In this document: positions 44,107-51,962 of the stretch, piece by piece
How the letters are laid out: each line of letters starts with the position of its first letter
Numbering within the stretch: position 1 is the first letter of the stretch
NCBI RefSeq assembly: GCF_002926065.1
Contig: NZ_PREZ01000006.1
Location: forward strand, 238,773 to 302,772
Direction of reading: 5' to 3'
DNA length: 64,000 bases
Source of the DNA: Jeotgalibacillus proteolyticus
GTDB taxonomy: Bacteria; Bacillota; Bacilli; Bacillales; Jeotgalibacillaceae
The notes under the pieces: model-generated
The model's database searches: none
The model's input: the letters and a program-made list of their open reading frames with translations, nothing else
Told to the model about the DNA's origin: nothing
Translations under genes and position numbers: made by a program

Positions 44107-45215
44107 GACGACACCTTTTTCACCGCTGCAGGGATCGGACTGCGGTCCAGCCGTTTACCGTTTTTTACTGAGAAAAAGGCATAATGCTTGTTGTCTACGG
44201 TAATGCGGAGTTTTGTGCCAGGAAGAATATCATATTGCCCGCTCCATTTTGCGACCCACTGTGATTTTTCGCCAAAATCAAACGTGACGAGCGTTTCCGT
44301 CCCGAGCACCTCCACATTTGCCACCTGGACAAAAAAGCCGGGCTCGCTTTCTTTCGCGAGCTTGATATGCTCCGGTCTTATCCCAAGCATTACTTTATCT
44401 TCTCTAAGCAGCCATTTCTTTTCGTTTGGAATCGGCATCACCCAGTGGCCATCCGCTGTAAGCATGGAGTCTGATACCTCCGCTTCAATCAGGTTCATGG
44501 GCGGTGAGCCGATAAAGGAAGCAACAAATAGATTGTCAGGATGATTATAGACATCAAGCGGCCGCCCGATCTGCTGAACGCGCCCGTTTGACAGGATCAT
44601 CATCCGGTCTGCCATCGTCATCGCTTCTGTCTGGTCATGCGTGACGTAAATCATCGTGAGCCCGAGCTTTCGCTGAAGCTGACGGATTTCTGAGCGCATT
44701 TTTGCCCGCAGCTTTGCATCTAAATTCGACAGCGGCTCATCCATTAAACAAAGCGGTGCTTCTGTCACGACTGCCCTTGCTAAAGCAACGCGCTGTCGCT
44801 GACCGCCTGAGAGCTCCTTTGGCTTTCGTTTCATGTAGGGAGTGAGACCGAGCATTTCGCACACTTCCTCGCAGCGCACCTTTTGCTCTTTTTTCGATAT
44901 TTTTTTCACATGCAGTCCAAACGTGATGTTTTGTTCTACCGTTAAGTGAGGGTACAGGGCATAATTTTGAAAAACCATGGACAGGTCGCGCTCGCTTGGA
45001 GGGAGAGCATTCGCCCGTTTGCCGTCCAGCGCAAGCTCGCCTGACGTGATGGACTCAAGTCCTGCGATCATCCGGAGCATGGTGCTTTTCCCGCAGCCTG
45101 AAGGCCCGACCAGCACAAAAAATTCTCCCGGTTCGATCGTGACATCAATGGAACTTAAGACATCGATTTTTCCGTCATAGGTTTTTGTGATTTCCTTAAG
45201 CTCTACCTTTCTCAT
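44103..45215 (-). CDS. ugpC: ABC transporter ATP-binding protein UgpC
   Basis: This 370-residue MsmX/UgpC-type ATPase has Walker A GPSGCGKST, Q-loop VFQNYALYPHLTV, signature LSGGQRQRVALARA, Walker B LCLMDEPLSNLDAKLR and a C-terminal TOBE/OB regulatory domain (MLGIRPEHIKL). It powers the Ugp importer. The ATG at 45215 follows GGGAGGTGG and overlaps the glpP stop by ATGA; the longer frame is unlikely. Confidence 0.92.
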   Translation of the reverse strand: MRKVELKEITKTYDGKIDVLSSIDVTIEPGEFFVLVGPSGCGKSTMLRMIAGLESITSGELALDGKRANALPPSERDLSMVFQNYALYPHLTVEQNITFGLHVKKISKKEQKVRCEEVCEMLGLTPYMKRKPKELSGGQRQRVALARAVVTEAPLCLMDEPLSNLDAKLRAKMRSEIRQLQRKLGLTMIYVTHDQTEAMTMADRMMILSNGRVQQIGRPLDVYNHPDNLFVASFIGSPPMNLIEAEVSDSMLTADGHWVMPIPNEKKWLLREDKVMLGIRPEHIKLAKESEPGFFVQVANVEVLGTETLVTFDFGEKSQWVAKWSGQYDILPGTKLRITVDNKHYAFFSVKNGKRLDRSPIPAAVKKVSS

Positions 45216-45799
45216 TGAACCACCTCCCGAAGCGGCTTCCATAAATGTGGTTTGCCGGTAGAAACAGCTGTTGCCCCGTGGTCGAGTGCTGCCTGCATTT
45301 GCGCCCGGTTTTGAATAAGTCCGCCTGTTATAATGGGAATTTCCGATTTTTGTTTGATTTTTCCGATCATATGCGGCACTACAGCAGGCATAAGCTCAAG
45401 ACAGTCAGGCTGCGACTTCTCTGCGTTCTCAAGACCGTGCTCTACCGCATCTGAATCGATTAAAAACAGCCGCTGAATTGTGCTCAGCCCCTCTTTTTTG
45501 GCTGACTGGATCAGCGAGGATTTTGTGGTCACAATTCCAGTTGGCTTTACGTGTTTTGCGATAAATTTAAGTCCTTCCCGGTCATAGCTGATGCCCGGGA
45601 TTTTTTCTATATGTAAAAATACATCGCGATTGTAGGCCTTTAAAAAATCCACATACCGCTTAATCACCGTCAGATCCCCGAGCAGTAAAAAGGCCGTTTT
45701 GATGTCCGTTTTACTAAACGCTTCAAGCTGCTTTGGCTCCTTAATCGAAGCAATCACCTGAGAATCCCGTACGTTATCTAAAAATAACTTCGCCACCAT
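45212..45799 (-). CDS. glpP: Glycerol-3-phosphate-responsive antiterminator
   Basis: This 195-residue GlpP binds glycerol-3-phosphate and prevents termination in leader RNAs of glycerol genes. Marks: DSQVIASIKEPKQLE, VFLHIEKIPGISYDREGLKF, GIVTTKSSLIQSAKKEGL, RLFLIDSDA and a phosphate-gripping end IITGGLIQNRAQMQAALDHGATAVSTG. It starts at ATG 45799 after AAGGAGTGAG. It is first gene of the ugp operon with direct translational coupling to ugpC, so the operon probably makes its own regulator. Confidence 0.92.
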   Translation of the reverse strand: MVAKLFLDNVRDSQVIASIKEPKQLEAFSKTDIKTAFLLLGDLTVIKRYVDFLKAYNRDVFLHIEKIPGISYDREGLKFIAKHVKPTGIVTTKSSLIQSAKKEGLSTIQRLFLIDSDAVEHGLENAEKSQPDCLELMPAVVPHMIGKIKQKSEIPIITGGLIQNRAQMQAALDHGATAVSTGKPHLWKPLREVVQ

Positions 45800-45841
45800 C
45801 TCACTCCTTATTTGGCCCTGAACATAAAAAATCCATAAAAA

Positions 45842-45866
45842 CAAAAAGAGGCATCCTTGTCTCTCG
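45842..45866 (-). promoter_or_regulatory. Possible leader terminator targeted by GlpP
   Basis: On the minus strand GAGAG and CTCTT enclose a ten-base loop followed by TTTTG, about 45 bases before glpP. It is short but placed as an attenuator would be in a GlpP-controlled leader. Confidence 0.35.
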
Positions 45867-45990
45867 TTTTTACGGTTCTCTGTTTGTCAGCCGATTTTCT
45901 ATTCACTTGTCTTTCACACCTCTAACTCTAAAAGGAAATTATTAACTGGCTATTAAGCGGTTGTATAAAATTTGAAAAGGTTTGTAAATT

Positions 45991-46069
45991 CGGGTGGTGC
46001 CTTTCGAGTGGTGCCTGGCACGCCCCGGTTTTTGTCGATTTCAATTCGACGGGTGCCTGTCACGCCCCG
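45991..46069. repeat. Dispersed GTGCC repeat block, copy 2
   Basis: Three degenerate units (GGGTGGTGCC, TCGAGTGGTGCCTGGCACGCCCC, TTCGACGGGTGCCTGTCACGCCCC) in tandem. Related to 522-560 and 48905-49034. Confidence 0.75.
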
Positions 46070-46216
46070 AATTATGCCTTTTGAGCAGATTCAAACGACT
46101 GTTTATTGTTTCAATTAGTTAAAAGAGGGCTATATGCTACTAATGCATACTATTTAATGCAAAAGTACTATTTGTGTATTAATCTTTTGTTACTAGATAA
46201 TAAGGCGGTGCTGACC

Positions 46217-47362
46217 ATGCTGAATGAGTTGATTTTTCTTTTTTTCCCTTCTATAGTGGCTTCTTTTATTGTGTTTTTAGCATGGAGAAAGGATTTGCGC
46301 ATCCTTCCTATTCTTTTATGGGTATTTGTCAGCACCATTCTTCTTACTGTATTCTTTATTGAGTCTATTTACCCAGATAGTTCCATTCCTGCTTCCGCTC
46401 TTTATGTAGGGCTGATGCTTACGATTCTGATGGGTTTTATTTTTAATAGGAAAATCAGTCGATCCTCTTCATCTGCTGAATTTAAAGCGCTCTATGAGGT
46501 AAACCCCTCTGCCATCCTGCTTATTTCTCATACAGGGGAAATCAAGGAGGCAAATCCTGCCGCCCATACTCTTTTTGATAAAGAGGCACTCGTGAAGCTG
46601 AATTTTAATAAGTTCTTACCTGAGAAGAGCCGCTTGAATTTCAATGCTCTTTTTAAAGCCCACGGAAAAATTCCTCAAACAGAAGCGAGCCTTACTACTG
46701 CCGAAGGAACAGAGAAGTTTATTATGATCGAAGGCAGCATGCTTACTAAAAAACAATTTGTTCTTTTTATCACGGATCTTACTTCTGTCAAAGAAAACGA
46801 AGAACGGCTCCGCCAGCTGGCATTTGAGGATCCGCTTACCGAGCTTGCCAACCGCCGCGCTTTTTATGAGCATACGGAAAAAGAAATGGCGCAATACGAG
46901 CATGTGGCAGTGGTGATTGTCGATCTGGATGACTTTAAGCAGGTAAATGACCGCTACGGGCATCAGATAGGAGATGCGTATTTAGTTCATACGGCAGGTA
47001 TATTAAAAGCTTCTGTCATACAGGATGGTCTGGTGTCGCGGCCTGGCGGGGATGAGTTTTATTTGTTTCTCCCTTATACACTGGAAAGTGAAATCGAGCA
47101 GTACCTGGAAGCACTTCTTATCCAGCTGCAGCTGCAGCCGTTTTTACTAAATGGGCTGGAGGTTCCCATTTCAGCAAGCATAGGGGTAAGCTTCTCCATG
47201 CAGCATGGTAAGGATGTCGAAGCACTGGTGTTAAAGGCAGACCGCGCCATGTATAAGGTGAAGGGTGAGGGCAAAAACGGGTATTTTGTTTATGATGAGC
47301 TTGCGTTTGAAGGAGTGGAGCCTTCAAACGATAAAGAAGCCGGAGAGCTTTTTCCTCTTTAG
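46217..47362 (+). CDS. Membrane PAS-GGDEF diguanylate cyclase
   Basis: This 381-residue protein starts with three to four membrane helices (1-80), then a PAS domain (ALYEVNPSAILLISHTGEIK; EANPAAHTLF) and a GGDEF domain: DPLTELANRRAFYEH, IVDLDDFKQVNDRYGHQIGD and the intact active site SRPGGDEFYLF. It should make cyclic di-GMP from GTP in response to an unknown membrane or PAS-sensed cue. I start it at ATG 46217 after GGCGGTGCTGACC; a longer frame has no site. Terminator overlaps its end. Confidence 0.88.
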   Translation: MLNELIFLFFPSIVASFIVFLAWRKDLRILPILLWVFVSTILLTVFFIESIYPDSSIPASALYVGLMLTILMGFIFNRKISRSSSSAEFKALYEVNPSAILLISHTGEIKEANPAAHTLFDKEALVKLNFNKFLPEKSRLNFNALFKAHGKIPQTEASLTTAEGTEKFIMIEGSMLTKKQFVLFITDLTSVKENEERLRQLAFEDPLTELANRRAFYEHTEKEMAQYEHVAVVIVDLDDFKQVNDRYGHQIGDAYLVHTAGILKASVIQDGLVSRPGGDEFYLFLPYTLESEIEQYLEALLIQLQLQPFLLNGLEVPISASIGVSFSMQHGKDVEALVLKADRAMYKVKGEGKNGYFVYDELAFEGVEPSNDKEAGELFPL

Positions 47363-47384
47363 GGAAGCTCCTCCGGCTTTTTTG
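47337..47384 (+). terminator. Terminator between GGDEF and subtilisin genes
   Basis: AAGCCGGAGAGCTT pairs with AAGCTCCTCCGGCTT (one bulge) followed by TTTTTT; it overlaps the GGDEF gene end. Confidence 0.85.
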
Positions 47385-48647
47385 TTAGTTTACTCTTGCA
47401 AAGCCAAACCCTGATGCGTAATCGTCACCTGTAGCAGCACCAATTCCGCCTTTAATATCAACCGCTCTTGCACGATTTTGAAGGTTTGTGCGAAGCTGTG
47501 CATTCGTCCAGCCTGGATTTGCTGCCCACACCTTCGCAGCAAGTCCTGCTACGTGAGGGGTTGCCATTGAAGTACCGCTGATCGTATTGTAGCCGCCATT
47601 TGGCCAGGTGGAATAAATGGATGCGCCTGGAGCTGAGATTTCAACATCGCCCTGCTGGATCACATAATCACCAGCTGTTGACCGGTAGCCGCGGGAAGAA
47701 AAGTCTGCAACGCGGTATGTACCGTTTTCCTGTCTGTTTTCAAGCGCTGCAACGGCAACAGCCTGAGTGAGGGCGCCAGGGTAGCCGATCGTGCCTTCTC
47801 TTGATCCGGAGTTTCCTGCAGCAGCTACAACAAGTACGCCTCTGCTGTAAGCATAGCTGACGGCACTTGAAATTAAGCTGTCATTTCCAGCTGAGCCAAG
47901 CGACATATTGATGACGGTTTTTGTACCGGTGCTTGCTGCCTGATCTGCTGCGTGACGAATTGCTGCTGCAATATCATCTGAATAGCCTGAGCCGTTATTG
48001 CCAAGCACCTTATACGCCCATAGGTTAGCACTAGGGGCAACACCATAAATGCCTCGTTTATCGCTTCCTGCATCCGCAAGAGCTGTTCCCGCTACGTGCG
48101 TTCCATGGCCGTTAACATCGGTACATGTCCCATTTACGAGAGGATTGCTTTGCGTAAAGTCCTTACATTGCTTCGCACGGTTTGATAGATCAGGGTGAGA
48201 GATCGCAACCCCTGTATCGAGCACTGCTACATTTATTCCCTGTCCGCCTGAAGTCGCTGTGAGATTGGCATTATTATAGATTGCTTTCATGCCCCAGGTG
48301 ATCTGCTGCGTTGGAACCGCCATTGTTCCCACCTTTTTTGCCGAAGCACGTACATCGGTATCAATTGTTACCTCCTGTACCCTGGTAACACTCAGGTTTT
48401 TATTTTTCTGGAGTGCCTGAAATTGTTTTTCTGTCATTTCAGTTGAGAACCCGTTTTCCGTCAAATCCCACCGTGCCTTATACTGCTCTTTCACTGAGCT
48501 CTTCATCGTTTTATTCGGCGCTTCGACATAAACCCTGAACTTTTCAGCACTGTCCTTCGTCACGTCCTCAGCGCTTACAGATAAAGCAGGCATCACAAGA
48601 CTAAAAGACAGCAGGATACTCATAAAGACTTTCTTCGACTTTCTCAT
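47385..48647 (-). CDS. Secreted subtilisin-like serine protease (S8)
   Basis: This 420-residue pre-pro-protease has a signal peptide (residues 1-26, ...LVMPALSVSA), an I9-like propeptide to about residue 105, then the catalytic domain with Asp144 (VAVLDTGV), His181 (GHGTHVAG) and Ser360 (SGTSMATPHVAG). Cys161 and Cys175 could form a disulphide as in the S41/Ak.1-type subtilisins it resembles. It is probably an extracellular scavenging protease. ATG 48647 follows AAAGGAG. Confidence 0.92.
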   Translation of the reverse strand: MRKSKKVFMSILLSFSLVMPALSVSAEDVTKDSAEKFRVYVEAPNKTMKSSVKEQYKARWDLTENGFSTEMTEKQFQALQKNKNLSVTRVQEVTIDTDVRASAKKVGTMAVPTQQITWGMKAIYNNANLTATSGGQGINVAVLDTGVAISHPDLSNRAKQCKDFTQSNPLVNGTCTDVNGHGTHVAGTALADAGSDKRGIYGVAPSANLWAYKVLGNNGSGYSDDIAAAIRHAADQAASTGTKTVINMSLGSAGNDSLISSAVSYAYSRGVLVVAAAGNSGSREGTIGYPGALTQAVAVAALENRQENGTYRVADFSSRGYRSTAGDYVIQQGDVEISAPGASIYSTWPNGGYNTISGTSMATPHVAGLAAKVWAANPGWTNAQLRTNLQNRARAVDIKGGIGAATGDDYASGFGFARVN

Positions 48648-49048
48648 TTTTAACACTCCTTTTTTACAAGTTTTTAAAGCTGAATTCATCCTATCAAATT
48701 AACTAGACTTTGGTTATCGGGAATTTTCATCACAAAACTATTAAGAAAAATCCTCTGACACCTATCACAACAGCTAATCAGAATAATATGCAGCCATAAC
48801 GAAACGTGAAAAAAGCGTTTATTTATATCGGCAATGTTCATGTGTTAGGAAAACTAAAATAATACTGAAATAATTACTATTATTGGGAAAAAAGAAGGGA
48901 GAATCGGGTGGTGCCAGGCACTTGTCGAAAATCTTTTGCGGGGTGACACTTCGGGCGGTGCCAGGCACTTGTCGAATTGCACTTTCCCATGACACTCCCG
49001 CGCGGTGACAGGCACCTGCCAATCCTTGTCGAAACATAAAACATAAAA
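48648..49048. other. Spacer with GTGCC repeat block
   Basis: This region between the subtilisin promoter and the STAS-operon terminator contains the three-unit repeat and no gene. Confidence 0.6.
48905..49034. repeat. Dispersed GTGCC repeat block, copy 3
   Basis: Two near-identical units GGTGCCAGGCACTTGTCGAA (48911 and 48958) and a variant GGTGACAGGCACCTGCC...CTTGTCGAAA (49004) are spaced about 47 bases apart. This is the best-preserved block of the family. Confidence 0.85.
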
Positions 49049-49079
49049 AAACCCACAGAGAGCTTCTCTCTGTGGGTTT
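49049..49079 (-). terminator. Terminator of the B12/STAS operon
   Basis: A perfect 14-bp stem (AAACCCACAGAGAG / CTCTCTGTGGGTTT) with a 3-base loop; minus-strand T run. It overlaps the STAS gene stop. Confidence 0.9.
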
Positions 49080-49869
49080 ATTTTGTGAAGTGGGTTTGGA
49101 GGACTTGCTTGAGGGATTGGTTGAATTCCATGAAGCCTTCCAGTGCGTATTTGTTTAGAGTTTTGGCTGTGTGTGGTTTTATGCCGATGATTTTGATGAT
49201 TTTGCCGGTCATGACGTGAAGGGTTTTTAGGAGGCGGACGAATTGTTCAATGCCTTTGTCCTCTACGTTCCCAACTGCAGTAAAGTCGATAAGAACGTCT
49301 TCGTATTCTCCCGCAAAGACAGACTGTAGGCAGCTGTGGGAGATAACGTTGATTTTTTCCTCCGTCACATCACCAAATAGCGGGATCAGGCACATCTTAT
49401 CGGTCAGCGGGATAAATGGACCCGACAGCTCATGAAGTCTGCTTAGGATCTGCTCAAGCTCTTCTCTTTGCTCATATAGCTCAAAGTCCGTTTCTGCCAG
49501 ACGCTTTTGAAGAGACATCATTTTTTCGATCAATTGCATATTCGACTGGTCCTTCGGCAAAAGGATCATGCTTGCATGAAGTTCATTATCCCACGTCAAA
49601 TACACTTCATATAGCGTAACAGGCGACGTGCGGGATTTCATATTGAGCTCCATCCGCACAACCGGCGCCTTATCGTTGCTGCTGTATCGTAAAAGCTTTT
49701 CATAGCTTTCATTGTCAACAATATGTTTAATATGATCCTCACTCAAGTCAAAATGCTCCATCGCAAGCGTGGAATAAAGAATGATTGTACCATCCTTGTC
49801 CAGCTTTAAAAATGGAAGAGGAAGCTGCTCATTAAAGTGCTGCATCTTGTTTGGATTTTGTTTGTTCAT
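49078..49869 (-). CDS. PAS-STAS protein, RsbR-like
   Basis: This 263-residue cytosolic protein has an N-terminal PAS-like domain (LPFLKLDKDGTIILYSTLAM) to about residue 110, a coiled coil (LQKRLAETDFELYEQREELEQ) and a C-terminal STAS domain (DVLIDFTAVGNVEDKGIEQF; IIGIKPHTAKTL). It resembles stressosome RsbR paralogues. By my alignment, the Thr171-type phosphosite (IDT in RsbRA) is Asp here (VED) and the second Thr (TGIRP) is Ile, so it may be locked in a phosphomimetic state. It is last of four genes with a B12-binding protein. Confidence 0.82.
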   Translation of the reverse strand: MNKQNPNKMQHFNEQLPLPFLKLDKDGTIILYSTLAMEHFDLSEDHIKHIVDNESYEKLLRYSSNDKAPVVRMELNMKSRTSPVTLYEVYLTWDNELHASMILLPKDQSNMQLIEKMMSLQKRLAETDFELYEQREELEQILSRLHELSGPFIPLTDKMCLIPLFGDVTEEKINVISHSCLQSVFAGEYEDVLIDFTAVGNVEDKGIEQFVRLLKTLHVMTGKIIKIIGIKPHTAKTLNKYALEGFMEFNQSLKQVLQTHFTK

Positions 49870-50482
49870 AATTCAGCCATTCTCTCATTTCCTTCAGATC
49901 CTTTAAAATGATCGTATTTTCAGAGCAGTAAGGCTTTAGATCATACTTCTCTGTCAGACGCCCGCCGACAATAACGACAGGAGGATTAGGAAGCTTTGAA
50001 AGCTCCTCAATGTATTCCTTAAGCTTTGGCAAATGATAGACGATCGACACCGATAAACCGACCACAGCAGGCTGCCAGGCTTCTGCTGTTTTTAAAATAT
50101 ATTCAACCGGAAGATTGGCCCCGTAATATTTTGTATCCCAGCCCATTTCTTCAAACAGGCTGTTAACCATCTTTAGCCCGATGTAATGCTGTTCTCCTTC
50201 AAGGCATAAAAACATAGCTTTTCGATTATTTTTTTCAGGACTGGCCAACCGCGCGTGAGCGAGCCTCGAAACAACATAATCACACGTAACCGTGGCTAGA
50301 TGCTCGTCTGCTACTGAAATTTCATTCGTTTCCCACAGGTAGCCAATATGCTGCATAGCAGGTGTGATCATCGCGTGATACGTATCAAGAAGCGTGAGCT
50401 TTTCCTGCTCATTTATATACTTCCATGCTTTAACGGTATTGCCTTCTAGGAAATAACCGGCAAGCTCTTTTGGGCAATACAC
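49832..50482 (-). CDS. Cobalamin-binding sensor-like protein (CarH-type cap)
   Basis: This 216-residue protein has a helical B12 cap (B12-binding_2) with the W-x9-EH pattern (WETNEISVADEH) that in CarH shields adenosylcobalamin, then a Rossmann B12 domain with the GEQHYIGLKMV histidine loop and VVIVGGR. No enzyme or DNA-binding domain is attached, so it is likely a sensor of B12, light or redox acting through partners. The GTG at 50482 is 9 bases after AAAGGAG and one base past the previous stop; it overlaps the STAS gene by 38 bases. Confidence 0.85.
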   Translation of the reverse strand: MYCPKELAGYFLEGNTVKAWKYINEQEKLTLLDTYHAMITPAMQHIGYLWETNEISVADEHLATVTCDYVVSRLAHARLASPEKNNRKAMFLCLEGEQHYIGLKMVNSLFEEMGWDTKYYGANLPVEYILKTAEAWQPAVVGLSVSIVYHLPKLKEYIEELSKLPNPPVVIVGGRLTEKYDLKPYCSENTIILKDLKEMREWLNYEQTKSKQDAAL

Positions 50483-50483
50483 A

Positions 50484-50855
50484 TTAGTCAGCTCCTTTAA
50501 CGGCCTGAGATTGAAGTGCACCAATAGCCTCGTTTAAATAAACCTCGTACGTTTTTACTGTGTCGGCATCCAGTGTATCTGTTTCATTGATTACCTGATG
50601 AATGATCTGAAAATTATCGATTAAATGCTGCTCATTCATGCCGTGCTTTGATAGTATTCCATTTAACCAAAGCGCATAATCAGTAAAAAAAGCAGCTTGC
50701 TGTAATGCATACGCAGATTGAAGCTGCTTGAAATGATGAATATTATCCTCATAACATTTTCGTTTTCCCTTTTCACCAAAACGCTCCATCAAAGAGGGCT
50801 CGCGCTCATAAATAAGATCGGTTGCGAGCTTTGCTTCATGCTCAAACGAATTCAT
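50484..50855 (-). CDS. Helical protein paired with B12-binding protein
   Basis: This 123-residue all-helical protein has EREPSLMERFGEKGKRKCYEDNIHHF and FFTDYALWLNGILSKHGM. This pattern resembles the N-terminal helical domain fused to B12-binding domains in some other bacteria, or RsbR-type N-terminal bundles. I recall it from such fusions but cannot name a family. Here it is a separate gene, overlapping the ABM gene by ATGA and ending one base before the B12 gene. It probably forms a complex with it. Confidence 0.7.
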   Translation of the reverse strand: MNSFEHEAKLATDLIYEREPSLMERFGEKGKRKCYEDNIHHFKQLQSAYALQQAAFFTDYALWLNGILSKHGMNEQHLIDNFQIIHQVINETDTLDADTVKTYEVYLNEAIGALQSQAVKGAD

Positions 50856-51157
50856 TGGGCAACCACCTTAAATTGCGTCACCTTTGGCACAATAGAGGCC
50901 AGCTCCTGATCCGGGTACTTCTTTTCAAGCTCATGGATTCTCTTAAAATCCTCGCTTCTCACCCAGTTCAAATAATCCTTTTTTGTTTCAAAAAATAGCT
51001 GTACCGTAATCTCTCCAGCTCTCTTATCATTTTGCAAAAGAAGAAAGTCTTTAAATCCGGGAGCGTTATCCACAGATCTTGAGCGGTTTTTATAGATTTC
51101 AATTACCTGATCAGACTTATCCTCAGGTACATCGAAGGTTGAAAACACCGTGTACAT
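50852..51157 (-). CDS. ABM-family monooxygenase, IsdG/HmoA-like
   Basis: This 101-residue ferredoxin-like fold protein of the antibiotic biosynthesis monooxygenase/heme-degrading group has Trp65 and His75 in LNWVRSEDFKRIHELEKK, matching the Trp and proximal His of IsdG enzymes. The usual Asn near residue 7 is not apparent (Ser6/Thr7), so heme cleavage is uncertain. It is the first gene of the B12/STAS operon. Confidence 0.78.
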   Translation of the reverse strand: MYTVFSTFDVPEDKSDQVIEIYKNRSRSVDNAPGFKDFLLLQNDKRAGEITVQLFFETKKDYLNWVRSEDFKRIHELEKKYPDQELASIVPKVTQFKVVAQ

Positions 51158-51596
51158 TCACTAATCTCCTTTCGCGTAGACCATTCAATTTTTCCATTTT
51201 CCAACTCTATTTCTAATTATACTATTAATAAGCAATTCAAAAAAGCAATTATCTAACAGATTTAGAGTAATTCTAGTAACGTCACTCTTATTAACACTAT
51301 AGAGGTATTGTACAGGGTTCTTTTATGATGCACAAAAAAGAACTCCTCCAATTCTGGTTATTTATGTTACATTTTAATAACATGTGGATAACTAAATTAG
51401 AAAATGAGAAAATTTCTTCACTACTTTTTTCCGAGCGGATGTTCATATAAGCGCGTGGTTATAGTATTTATGGTTTATTTTTTTCCAAATGCTCCAGATT
51501 TTATTTCGGGACTGAAAAGTTATTCAATAATTATAAACAGGTTATCCCCAAAAGTTATACACATATCCACAATTTCTATCCACATGTCGTATGGGA
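51158..51596. other. Intergenic region with DnaA boxes
   Basis: The region carries the promoter-side half of the DnaA-box cluster and no gene; a 133-codon plus-strand frame here lacks a ribosome site and overlaps the boxes. Confidence 0.6.
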
Positions 51597-51711
51597 TCAA
51601 ACGTTCTCCACAAGATATGCTGCTTCGTTTCGACAATATTCACAGTGTGTGGACAATTGTTTTAAGTTATCCACTGTGTGTAACGCAGGAAATGTTTCCT
51701 CTTCATCCACA
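51383..51711. promoter_or_regulatory. DnaA-box cluster
   Basis: There is one perfect box (TGTGGATAA, 51383) and TTATACACA (51555, perfect to TTATNCACA). One-mismatch boxes are at 51542, 51563, 51576, 51604, 51648, 51667 and 51703, on both strands. The density is far above the rest of the window. B. subtilis has origin-proximal DnaA-box clusters, one beside yydA (rlmH), that titrate DnaA. This is probably the counterpart. It runs into the CxxH gene. Confidence 0.8.
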
Positions 51712-51761
51712 AAAATATCCATTGCAAGCTCCACATGCTCCTTGCAGCAATAAATCTTCAT
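51597..51761 (-). CDS. CxxH/CxxC zinc-binding-like small protein
   Basis: This 54-residue protein has KIYCCKEHVELAMD at the start and THCEYCRNEAAYLV at the end: a CxxH plus CxxC pair that should bind one metal. It belongs to the small CxxH/CxxC family found near rlmH and htrA in Bacillus. ATG 51761 lies after GAGCGGGAAAAT. Function is unknown. Part of its coding sequence doubles as the DnaA-box cluster. Confidence 0.82.
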   Translation of the reverse strand: MKIYCCKEHVELAMDIFVDEEETFPALHTVDNLKQLSTHCEYCRNEAAYLVENV

Positions 51762-51891
51762 ATTTTCCCGCTCCTTCATTTTTTTCTTCATATAGTTTAG
51801 CATAGAATGATTTTTGAAGTTTTTTAGAGTCGAATCCCTTGAATTTGTGAGCGAACCAAATGCGCCTCCTCCACACCAACAAATCAAAAAA

Positions 51892-51924
51892 CAGGAACCC
51901 CAACACTCAGGGTTCCTGCTTTTT
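51892..51924 (-). terminator. Terminator of htrA
   Basis: CAGGAACCC pairs with GGGTTCCTG, T runs on both strands; 39 bases past the htrA stop. Confidence 0.88.
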
Positions 51925-51962
51925 TAGGCTTAGAAAAGTTTACATCTATATGAACTTACCTT

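Larger units (their letters stand above)
45800..46216. other. Divergent spacer with GTGCC repeats
   Basis: The spacer between glpP and the GGDEF gene contains the possible GlpP leader hairpin and the GTGCC repeat block. No gene is seen. Confidence 0.6.

Noticed and set aside
51404..51805. 133-codon plus-strand frame over the DnaA-box region
   Set aside because: It overlaps the CxxH gene on the other strand and the DnaA boxes, with no ribosome site.
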